From assembly GCA_013696915.1 (NCBI GenBank), contig JACCXR010000576.1:1-5491 (forward strand): a DNA stretch of 5,491 bases, in the 5' to 3' direction. Shown here piece by piece: positions 1-4,895 of this stretch. The DNA is from Euzebyaceae bacterium. GTDB lineage: Bacteria > Actinomycetota > Nitriliruptoria > Euzebyales > Egibacteraceae. The notes below the pieces were generated by a model. The model ran no database searches, had not been told where the DNA came from, and saw only the letters and a program-made list of their open reading frames with translations. How positions within the stretch are numbered: the stretch's first letter is position 1; the number at the start of each line of letters is the position of its first letter. Both the position numbers and the translations under genes were made by a program.

Positions 1-374
1 GCGCGGTCGTCCTGACCGCCTGGCTGGCCGGCGCGGACCCGCGATCCGGGCCGCCGTTCGATCCGCTCCAGCAGCTCGGGATGTTCTACCTGGACGAGCC
101 CGCACCGCTGCTGGACGGGCTCGGGCAAACGCCGGGGGAGCCGCTGCTCCTGGTCGTGTGCACCGGCTGCGAGGCGCCGGCCGTCGGCGGCCGCGTGACC
201 ATCACCGACGACCCGGAAGTGGCCCTGGCCTACGGTCTGCTGACCAACGACGGGCGCGTCGGCCCGGGATACGCGGTCATCGACGGAGACGGCCGCGTGC
301 GGTACCGGACGTTCGACCCGAACCTCGCGGCGAACGACCGCGAGATGGACGTCATGCTGCAGGGGGCGCGGTGA
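1..374 (+). CDS. Thioredoxin-like, probably membrane-anchored protein (3' part; 5' end outside window)
   Basis: The frame is open from the window edge (first full codon at 3) to TGA at 372-374, giving 123 visible residues. It begins with a short hydrophobic stretch (AVVLTAWLAG), which could be the end of a membrane anchor. A Pro-rich linker follows, then a beta strand running into CTGC (LLLVVCTGCEAP, bases 141-179). A CxxC at the end of a hydrophobic strand is the hallmark position of the thioredoxin redox pair. Further on, GPGYAVIDGDGRVRYRTFDP resembles the cis-Pro/beta-hairpin part of TlpA, SCO1 or peroxiredoxin-like folds. A role in thiol-disulfide exchange or metallocentre assembly outside the membrane is inferred. 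The stop overlaps the next gene's GTG by 4 nt, so the two are probably co-translated. The fold call is fairly confident; the exact function is unknown. ATG at 81 would begin inside the linker, and I prefer the longer reading. Confidence 0.66.
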   Translation, partial: AVVLTAWLAGADPRSGPPFDPLQQLGMFYLDEPAPLLDGLGQTPGEPLLLVVCTGCEAPAVGGRVTITDDPEVALAYGLLTNDGRVGPGYAVIDGDGRVRYRTFDPNLAANDREMDVMLQGAR

Positions 375-940
375 GACGCGCGCTTACGGTGGCGGCGGTG
401 GTCGGCTTCGAGTCCTACCTGTACTGGCAGTACGCCGCCCACGGGGCGCAGTTCCACTACTTCATCCACGGCTTCACCGGCGTCGCGGCGGGGGTGGCGG
501 TGCTCGTGCTCGTGCGGGGAGGGCGGGTGAGCACCCGCGGCCCGGCGCTCGACGTGGTGCTGGCCGCGGCTGCCGGCCGGCTGCTCTCGGCCATGCCCGA
601 CGTCCTGTTCCTTGCGGCCGACCTGCCCCACGAGCGCTGGATGGACGTCTTCGTCGCCCACATCTCCGTCCACTTCGTCCCCGCCCCGGTGGCAGCGACG
701 TTCACGGTGTTCGTGCTGGCGGTGGCCGGCGCGACGGCGGCGGCGCTGGGGCGTCGGCTTGCCGGGCTGGTGACCGCGGGGGCGGCCGTCGTCCTGCTCG
801 TGGTCGGCCTCGCCGCGCGGGCCCCGATCCCCCGGACGCTCGAGGAGGTGCGGGAGCGGCCCGGGATCGCGCTGCGCTGCCCGCTCCTCGCCTCGGCCGC
901 CATTCCTCCAAGCCTCCGCCGCCCCTCCTCCAACGTTTGA
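371..940 (+). CDS. His-rich polytopic membrane protein, unknown function
   Basis: The gene starts at GTG 371, overlapping the upstream TGA (GTGA), with AGGGG at 361-365 as ribosome binding site five bases before it. It encodes 189 aa. Hydrophobic helices are visible around residues 5-20, 31-48, 60-82, 97-125 and 131-149, giving about four or five transmembrane segments. Histidines sit in helix-like spacing: H29-x3-H33 (QFHYFIHGF) and H97-x3-H101 (AHISVHF). Acidic and His residues D77, D84, H87 and D92 lie between them in MPDVLFLAADLPHERWMD. Such paired HxxxH motifs suggest heme or metal binding, but I recognise no named family. Pairing with a CxxC thioredoxin-like protein would suit assembly or maturation of a membrane redox protein; this is inference. 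The last 35 or so residues are hydrophilic, and the stop codon lies inside the inverted repeat at 931-980. Confidence 0.72.
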   Translation: MRRALTVAAVVGFESYLYWQYAAHGAQFHYFIHGFTGVAAGVAVLVLVRGGRVSTRGPALDVVLAAAAGRLLSAMPDVLFLAADLPHERWMDVFVAHISVHFVPAPVAATFTVFVLAVAGATAAALGRRLAGLVTAGAAVVLLVVGLAARAPIPRTLEEVRERPGIALRCPLLASAAIPPSLRRPSSNV

Positions 941-980
941 AGGGTAGGCGACGATAGTGTCGCCTACCCTTCGAACGTTG
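931..980 (+). repeat. Near-perfect 22-bp inverted repeat (stem-loop) with 6-nt loop
   Basis: The left arm, 931-952, pairs with the right arm, 959-980, around the loop GATAGT (953-958). All 22 positions pair in RNA, with one G-U wobble (938 with 973). The arm contains GAAGGGTAGGCGAC and ends in AACGTT. It includes the TGA stop of the membrane-protein gene (938-940) and ends 14 bases before the mgtC-like ribosome binding site. No U-run follows, so a classical intrinsic terminator is not supported. A U-less actinobacterial terminator, an RNA processing or stability element, a dispersed palindromic repeat, or a regulator site are all possible. Confidence 0.85.
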
Positions 981-993
981 TGCGGCTGGGCCT

Positions 994-1003
994 GGGAGGA
1001 GGG
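994..1003 (+). promoter_or_regulatory. Shine-Dalgarno sequence of the mgtC-like gene
   Basis: GGGAGGAGGG stands just before GTG 1007; the GGAGG core at 995-999 leaves a 7-nt spacer. This decides the start: an earlier in-frame GTG at 980 has no comparable purine run and would place the hairpin's last base inside the start codon. Confidence 0.8.
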
Positions 1004-1006
1004 CGC

Positions 1007-1672
1007 GTGGACCTCGAACCGCTCGTGCGGATCCTCGTCGCGATGGGCCTTGCGATTCCTGTGGGTCTGGACCGCGAACTGCGCGGGAAGCCGGCCGGCC
1101 TGCGGACGCACGTGGTGGTCGCGACGGCGTCGGCCGCACTCGGCGATGTGTCGATCGTCGGCACCGGCAGCAGCGACGTGTCCGACCAGACCCGGATCGC
1201 GGCGCAGGTCGTCTCGGGCATCGGCTTCATGGGTGCGGGAGTCATCTTCGCCTCCAGCGGACGTGTTCACGGGCTGACCACGGCCGCGGCGCTGTTCAGC
1301 GCGATGGCCATCGGGCTCTGCGCCGGCATGGGCGCCTTCGGGATCGCGATCGCGCTCGTGGTCGTGACGGTGTTCGTCCTCGGCCCGCTCGACTGGCTGT
1401 CAGGGCGCCTCATCGGCGGGCACGCGCTCGACGAGCGGACGATCCAGGTCGTCGCGAAGGATCTCGGTGCCGTCGGCGCGGCGCAGCGTCTGCTCGCCGA
1501 GCACGGCGCCCCGAGCCGGGAGGTGGCGCTCGAGCCGTTCGGGGACGAGGTCGTCGCCCGCATCATGGTGCGCTGTCGCGACGAGACGGCCCGCGAGGTC
1601 TTCCGCGCACTGTCGGACGTCGACGGGATCGGTTTCGTCTCCGACCAGTCGCTGATCCCGGAGGAGGGCTGA
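1007..1672 (+). CDS. MgtC/SapB family membrane protein
   Basis: The gene encodes 221 aa from GTG 1007, a usual length for full MgtC-like proteins with a C-terminal domain. The N-terminal half carries the family signature in order: GLDRELRGKPAGLRTH (residues 20-35), SGIGFMGAGVIF (70-81) and GLTTAAALFSAMAIGLCAG (89-107). Hydrophobic helices lie around 7-21, 34-52, 66-83, 92-108 and 111-128. Residues 144-215 form a soluble ACT-like domain, as in many family members. MgtC proteins sit in the inner membrane and are tied to growth in low magnesium, virulence and ATP synthase or ion homeostasis. Many environmental homologues have no tested role, so a Mg-transport label would be too strong. The gene stands alone between the hairpin and a tRNA. 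Whether the hairpin leader regulates it is untested. Confidence 0.93.
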   Translation: MDLEPLVRILVAMGLAIPVGLDRELRGKPAGLRTHVVVATASAALGDVSIVGTGSSDVSDQTRIAAQVVSGIGFMGAGVIFASSGRVHGLTTAAALFSAMAIGLCAGMGAFGIAIALVVVTVFVLGPLDWLSGRLIGGHALDERTIQVVAKDLGAVGAAQRLLAEHGAPSREVALEPFGDEVVARIMVRCRDETAREVFRALSDVDGIGFVSDQSLIPEEG

Positions 1673-1699
1673 CACTCCAGAGCATCCAACGGCTACGAT
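1669..1699 (+). promoter_or_regulatory. Probable promoter of the tRNA gene
   Basis: CTGACA at 1669-1674 matches five of six -35 bases. TACGAT at 1694-1699 fits the TAnnnT -10 pattern, with a 19-nt spacer, slightly long. Transcription would begin about 1706, just before the mature tRNA 5' end at 1709. The -35 overlaps the mgtC-like TGA (1670-1672). Confidence 0.5.
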
Positions 1700-1708
1700 C
1701 GGCTCCGC

Positions 1709-1784
1709 GGGGACGTAGCCCAACCGGCAGCAGGCGCCCGGCTTAAAACCGGGTCCAGTGTGGGTTCGAGTCCCACCGTCCCCA
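1709..1784 (+). tRNA. tRNA with anticodon UAA (tRNA-Leu by codon), short variable loop
   Basis: A full cloverleaf can be drawn. The acceptor stem is GGGGACG (1709-1715) with CGTCCCC (1777-1783) and discriminator A1784. The D arm has a 3-bp GCC/GGC stem and a 12-nt loop containing the GG pair. The anticodon stem CCCGG/CCGGG (1737-1741/1749-1753) closes the loop CTTAAAA, giving anticodon TAA at 1744-1746. The T arm is GTGGG-TTCGAGT-CCCAC. CCA is not encoded (CAA follows). By codon it would read UUA, leucine. The variable loop is only six bases (TCCAGT), whereas bacterial tRNA-Leu normally has a long variable arm, so its true amino-acid identity is less sure than its being a tRNA. A73 agrees with leucine. 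Confidence 0.9.
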
Positions 1785-1787
1785 CAA

Positions 1788-1806
1788 CGTTGTCGCAGAG
1801 ACAACG
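1788..1806 (+). terminator. Small hairpin after the tRNA, possible 3' processing or termination signal
   Basis: CGTTGTC (1788-1794) and GACAACG (1800-1806) form a perfect 7-bp stem with loop GCAGA, starting four bases after the tRNA end. No U-tract follows, so termination is only suggested by position. Confidence 0.35.
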
Positions 1807-1843
1807 GCCCAGCCAGTGATGCACCCCCCGGTGGGAGATTAGA

Positions 1844-1923
1844 ATGACACAAGTACGTAGAACGCGCGCCCCTGCGGACCGGTGATGTGCTGCGCGAAAA
1901 AGGCGCAGGTCGATGTCGCCTGA
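1844..1923 (+). other. Two tiny overlapping ORFs (13 and 12 codons) with a good ribosome binding site
   Basis: ATG 1844 follows GGTGGGAG (about 1830-1837) at a fitting distance and encodes MTQVRRTRAPADR, stopping at 1883-1885. Its TGA shares a base with a second ATG at 1885 (TGATG), which encodes MCCAKKAQVDVA and stops at 1921-1923. This could be a leader peptide pair, the decayed 5' end of a gene once inserted behind the tRNA, or chance. No plus-strand gene follows that it could regulate. The rest of 1807-1969 shows no gene I can support. Confidence 0.2.
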
Positions 1924-1969
1924 GCGTGCGCGGCGGAGTTGCTTGTAGATAGACCCGGTAGGAGAGGTC

Positions 1970-2365
1970 CTAATCGGCGTTGTGCCGCTGCTCTTGTAGC
2001 CTCCGGAAGTCGTTCATCGCCGCAGACCATCCGTCTCGGCGGAGTTTGAAGGCAAGGGCATCCGCGGCGCGACCTCGCCCCTGTGTGGTGGGGACGTGCG
2101 GTGGTGCCTTGATGATCTTGTCGGCCGTAACCTTCAGCTTGGCATGCGTGACGGATCTACGAATTGCATCCCTGGCGTCGGTGTCACCTGTTACCCCGGC
2201 GCCTTGCGACGCACAGACCTCGAGCGCGGCGTGGAGACAGCGTAGTAGCCGGTGGAGATCGAGCGTCGTAGCCGCGCTTGCGACGGTGCTCCAGGCCCCG
2301 GGGGCGTGGCCAGTTCGCCAGCAACTGCCAAGAGGCTTGCCGGCGTCAAACGGCGCTCGCTTCAA
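1970..2365 (-). CDS. Hypothetical protein, second gene of a two-gene accessory module
   Basis: A 131-aa reading frame from TTG 2365 to TAG at 1970-1972. TTG is the only start available, because an in-frame stop lies at 2384-2386 and no ATG or GTG occurs until close to the C-terminus. There is no convincing ribosome binding site. The start lies 17 bases inside the end of the preceding gene, so coupling by re-initiation is possible. The protein is basic and probably helical and soluble. The N-terminal 25 residues look unstructured. Residues about 34-54 (TTLDLHRLLRCLHAALEV) and the tail (ADALAFKLRRDGWSAAMNDFRRLQEQ) look like amphipathic helices. I see no transmembrane segment or known motif and I do not recognise the family. 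Codons such as CTA, AGA and AAA are more common here than in the flanking genes. A 5-bp hairpin (1959-1972) overlaps the stop. Confidence 0.5.
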   Translation of the reverse strand: MKRAPFDAGKPLGSCWRTGHAPGAWSTVASAATTLDLHRLLRCLHAALEVCASQGAGVTGDTDARDAIRRSVTHAKLKVTADKIIKAPPHVPTTQGRGRAADALAFKLRRDGWSAAMNDFRRLQEQRHNAD

Positions 2366-2813
2366 GGGGGAGCACTTGGGCGATCACGATGGCCCTCTCC
2401 TGCACAGCGGAGAAGACGGTGTCGCGGACCAGGGTTTGGAGAGCCAGCAGGTCGGCCGTCCGCAGGTTTTGATCGGCGGGGTCGAGCAGAACAACGTCGA
2501 GGAACAGGAGTGGCTCACCGTCGTCATCCGTGGTGCGCACCAGGTGGACCGAAACCGGTCGGCCTGCCCCAACTGCCTTGAGGACCGCCTTGAGCACCGT
2601 ATTGTCCGAGACTTCGCCAGCCCAAGGCTGATCCCCCTCTGGCGGTTCATCGTCGTCGCCATGCGCGGGTAAGACTGCTGTCACCGGGAAACTGAAGCGT
2701 TCCGGGTGGCCCTCGATGATGAGGTCGACGGCCACGTATCCCAGTTGGGCGTCGACGGCCCGAATGATCCCCTTGCGCTCCTCGAGTTCAAGGCACGAGG
2801 ACGACATCGCCAA
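2346..2813 (-). CDS. Hypothetical acidic protein, 5' end probably in another frame
   Basis: A 155-aa frame from TTG 2813 (an internal ATG lies at 2807) to TGA 2346-2348; neither start has a ribosome binding site. GC-rich third positions and alternation of hydrophobic strands with acidic loops make real coding likely. Two beta-rich halves are visible: residues 14-48 (RKGIIRAVDAQLGYVAVDLI, then a FSFPVTAVLP strand) and 80-112 (RPVSVHLVR, LLFLDVVLLDP). An acidic linker (DDDEPPEGD) separates them and a helix (LLALQTLVRDTVFSAVQERA) follows. The first half resembles an SH3-like or KOW-like barrel, but its expected opening strand is missing. That strand (FAVGDVVLVP) lies just upstream in another frame (see 2788-2844). 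Codon 48 is TTA (2672-2670), the only UUA I found in the genes here. I do not recognise the family. The gene heads a pair with the 1970-2365 gene. Confidence 0.68.
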   Translation of the reverse strand: MAMSSSCLELEERKGIIRAVDAQLGYVAVDLIIEGHPERFSFPVTAVLPAHGDDDEPPEGDQPWAGEVSDNTVLKAVLKAVGAGRPVSVHLVRTTDDDGEPLLFLDVVLLDPADQNLRTADLLALQTLVRDTVFSAVQERAIVIAQVLPLEASAV

Positions 2814-2844
2814 CGGCGAAGATGGGCGCAGGTGCTGGCGACAT
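2788..2844 (-). pseudogene. Probable true 5' end of the 2346-2813 gene, joined by a +1 frame change
   Basis: ATG 2844 is preceded by AGGA (2856-2853) with an 8-nt spacer, a better initiation site than either start of the downstream frame. It encodes MSPAPAPIFAVGDVVLVP and meets TGA at 2790-2788. Skipping the single T in CCT-TGA gives VLVP then ELEERKGIIRAVD with no gap, for a 165-aa product spanning 2844-2346. FxVGDxVxVP is a typical first strand of SH3-like domains. The break could be a true frameshift mutation, a base-call error, or programmed +1 slippage at CCU-UGA; the sequence alone cannot decide. Confidence 0.5.
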
Positions 2845-3057
2845 CCTCGTGATCCTAGCGCGATGCACCGGCCTGGGATCCCCCCGCATGCACGTCGCAG
2901 TGCCGTTCGTCACCAGTGTCGAGCGAGTCCGTCCCGCCGTCCCAACCGCAGGCCCGCTGCGTGATGCCCTGCCCCACACCTGGCGTGCGTGGTGTCCAGG
3001 TCATCGATCAGACGCCCTATCCGGGTTCGAGAATTGCCCCGTAAGCGCCACAGGTGA
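2845..3057. other. Intergenic stretch with small inverted repeats
   Basis: No gene is supported here. It holds ACCTGG/CCAGGT (2978-2983/2996-3001), an overlapping ACACC/GGTGT (2976-2980/2991-2995), and GGGTTCGAG at 3023-3031, which repeats nine bases of the tRNA T arm. It lies downstream of the GH13 gene and upstream of the hypothetical pair, both read on the minus strand. A terminator followed by a promoter would be expected, but no clear U-run or -35/-10 pair is visible. Confidence 0.4.
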
Positions 3058-4734
3058 TCACGGCAGCAGGCGCTGGCCCCGGCGCCGCACGCGGAACCAG
3101 CGGTAGGCGTAGGGGTCGAGGTCGAGCTGCAGCCCCCCGGCCTCCAACGGGACCTCGTCACGGTCCCCCAGTAGGTCGATGAGGCCCTCGCAGTCGTCGG
3201 GTTCGGAAATCTCCAACGTCGTCGTGCACGCCCGCGACGACAGGTTGTGGACGGCGATCACCGTGCTGCCCTCCCAGTCGCAGCGGTGGGCGAAGAGCGC
3301 CGGCTCGGCGGTCGCGATCAGCTGCCACTCGCCCCAGCCGAACTCGGGGCACTCGCTGCGGCGCCGGATGAGCCGCTCCATCCAGTTCAGCAGCGACTCG
3401 GGGTCGCGCCGCTGATCCGCGACGTTCACCGCCGAGGAGCCGTAGGTCGCGTCCTCGACGACGGCGATGGGCAGCGTGGACGCGTCCCCGTCGGAAAACC
3501 CCGCGTTGCGCTCGTCGGACCATTGCATGGGCGTGCGGACGCTCAGCCGCCCCTCGACGGCGAGGTTCTCGCCCATGCCGATCTCCTCGCCGTAGAACAG
3601 CACCGGGGTTCCCGGCAGCGAGAACATCAGGCTGTAGACCATGCGGATGCGGCGCTGGTCGCCGTCGAGCATCGGCGGCAGGCGCCGGCGCAGCCCTCGG
3701 CCGAACAGCTGCATGTCCTCGTCGGGCCCGAAGGCGGCGAACACTTCCGCGCGCTCGGCGTCGCTGAGCTTGTCGAGCGTCAGCTCGTCGTGGTTGCGGA
3801 CGAAGCTCGCCCACTGGTTGTCGGGCGGCACGGGCGGCAGCGCGCGCAGCGCCTCCTCGAGCGCCCCCGCGTCCGCCCGCGCCAGGGACAGGTACATCGC
3901 CTGCATGCCGATGAAGTTGAAGAGCATGTGCAGCTCGTCGCCGTCCTCGTCGCCGAAGAACCGGCGCTGCTCCGCCGGGTCCAGGTTGACCTCGCCGAGC
4001 AGCACCGCGTCGCCGCGCCGCCGGGACAGGAACGCGCGCAGGTCTCGCAGGTAGTCGTGCGGGTCGAGGTCGACGTCGCCGACCTCCGACTCGATCTCGA
4101 GGAAGAACGGCACCGCGTCGACCCGGAAGCCCGACAGTCCCAGCTCGAGCCAGAACCCGATGATCTTCGCGACCTCGTCGCGGACGGCGGGGTGCGCGAC
4201 GTTGAGGTCCGGCTGATGGGCGTAGAAGCGGTGCAGGTAGTACTGCCCGGTCTGCTCGTCGAGCTCCCACAGGCTGTCCTCGGCGTCGGGGAACACCACG
4301 CCCTCGTCGCCGTCCGCCGGCGGGGTGTCCCGCCAGACGTAGTAGTCGCGGTACGGCGAGTCCCGGTCGGACCGCGCGGCCTGGAACCACGGATGCCGAT
4401 CGGAGGTGTGGTTGACCACCAGATCCGCGATGACGCGGATGCCCCGGTGCCGGGCGGTGCGGACGAACTCGACGAAGTCGCCGAGCGTCCCCAGCCGCGG
4501 GTCGACGCCGTAAAAGTCGGTGACGTCGTAGCCGTCGTCCAGGTCGGGCGAGGGGAAGAACGGCATCAGCCAGATGCACGTGACGCCCATGCCGGCGAGG
4601 TAGTCCACCCGCTGGGTGAGGCCGGCGAAGTCGCCGCAGCCGTCGCCGTCGGAGTCGAGGAACGTCTCGGCGTCGAGGCAGTAGATGACCGCGTTCTTCC
4701 ACCACAGGTCGCTGGCCTGCCGCGCGGCCTTCAC
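3058..4734 (-). CDS. GH13 alpha-amylase family protein, trehalose-synthase-like
   Basis: The protein is 558 aa, close to the length of stand-alone trehalose synthases (maltose alpha-D-glucosyltransferase). All four GH13 catalytic regions are present: DLVVNHTSD (D104, H109), GFRVDAVPFF with nucleophile D206, LLGEVNL with acid/base E248, and FVRNHDELT with transition-state D316. Other TreS-like blocks are WWKNAVIY (11-18), DSDGDGCGDFAGLT (27-40), YYLHRFYAHQPDLN (165-178), FSLPGTPVLFYGEEIGMGEN (371-390), VRTPMQWSDERNAGFS (399-414) and VNVADQRRDPESLLNWM (436-452). A C-terminal beta-sandwich follows (about 475-550). No signal peptide is seen, so it is cytosolic. The likely reaction is maltose-trehalose interconversion or related alpha-glucoside transfer; a glucosidase cannot be excluded. 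The start is GTG 4734, with GAGG (4748-4745) ten bases upstream. It overlaps the small upstream ORF by 4 nt (GTGA). Confidence 0.92.
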   Translation of the reverse strand: MKAARQASDLWWKNAVIYCLDAETFLDSDGDGCGDFAGLTQRVDYLAGMGVTCIWLMPFFPSPDLDDGYDVTDFYGVDPRLGTLGDFVEFVRTARHRGIRVIADLVVNHTSDRHPWFQAARSDRDSPYRDYYVWRDTPPADGDEGVVFPDAEDSLWELDEQTGQYYLHRFYAHQPDLNVAHPAVRDEVAKIIGFWLELGLSGFRVDAVPFFLEIESEVGDVDLDPHDYLRDLRAFLSRRRGDAVLLGEVNLDPAEQRRFFGDEDGDELHMLFNFIGMQAMYLSLARADAGALEEALRALPPVPPDNQWASFVRNHDELTLDKLSDAERAEVFAAFGPDEDMQLFGRGLRRRLPPMLDGDQRRIRMVYSLMFSLPGTPVLFYGEEIGMGENLAVEGRLSVRTPMQWSDERNAGFSDGDASTLPIAVVEDATYGSSAVNVADQRRDPESLLNWMERLIRRRSECPEFGWGEWQLIATAEPALFAHRCDWEGSTVIAVHNLSSRACTTTLEISEPDDCEGLIDLLGDRDEVPLEAGGLQLDLDPYAYRWFRVRRRGQRLLP

Positions 4735-4895
4735 CGCGCCGCCGCCTCGACGGCCCGTGACGCGGCGGGCAGGCGGTCCGCTCGCGGGTCGGTCTGCTCG
4801 TGGGGGGCATTCCAGCCGGAGACAGCCATGCTCGTCGGTATTCCCCCGGCTTCGCGGCCTGACGCGTCACGCCAGTCGCGCGCTGCCGCCCTCAT
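4731..4895 (-). CDS. Small ORF of 54 aa bridging the epimerase-like and GH13 genes
   Basis: ATG 4895 overlaps the TGA of the upstream YjeF_N gene (ATGA, 4895-4892). Its own TGA (4733-4731) overlaps the GTG of the GH13 gene (GTGA). The frame has no internal stop and is Ala/Arg-rich, beginning MRAAARDWRDASGREAG and ending SRAVEAAAR, with a second ATG at 4829 (MAVSGWNAPHEQTDPRAD). There is no transmembrane segment, Cys pair or known motif, and I do not recognise it. Only a weak purine run (GGCGGGA) precedes the start, so coupling to the upstream gene would drive it. Open frames of this length are common by chance at such GC, so the main support is the exact 4-nt overlap at both ends. It may be a real small protein or only a translation relay between two enzymes. 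Confidence 0.45.
   Translation of the reverse strand: MRAAARDWRDASGREAGGIPTSMAVSGWNAPHEQTDPRADRLPAASRAVEAAAR

Noticed and set aside
937..960. TTGAAG with TAGTGT as a promoter for the mgtC-like gene
   Set aside because: The spacer is only 12 nt and both elements lie inside the inverted repeat. No -35 is found at a proper distance.
230..1270. Minus-strand open frame of 346 codons over the left part
   Set aside because: It crosses three supported plus-strand genes and the hairpin, and reads as an Arg/His/Gly-rich low-complexity shadow.
1400..1852. Minus-strand open frame containing GGTRTHTGPGFKPGACC
   Set aside because: This is the antisense translation of the tRNA gene, a well-known source of false proteins.
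1839..2030. Minus-strand 63-codon frame ending FFAQHITGPQGRAFYVLVSF
   Set aside because: Its C-terminal part looks mildly protein-like, but it overlaps the better-supported 131-aa frame, has no ribosome binding site, and matches nothing I know.
1980..2672. Plus-strand open frame of 230 codons opposite the two hypothetical genes
   Set aside because: The minus-strand frames have better third-position bias and more protein-like composition. The plus frame is Ser/Arg/Ala-rich without recognisable structure.
2976..3001. Intrinsic terminator after the GH13 gene
   Set aside because: The two short inverted repeats overlap and exclude each other, and no U-run follows on the minus strand.
3018..3045. 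A second tRNA or tRNA remnant around GGGTTCGAG
   Set aside because: Only the T-loop-like nonamer is present. No T stem, anticodon arm or acceptor stem can be drawn, so I keep it only as weak support for an integration repeat.
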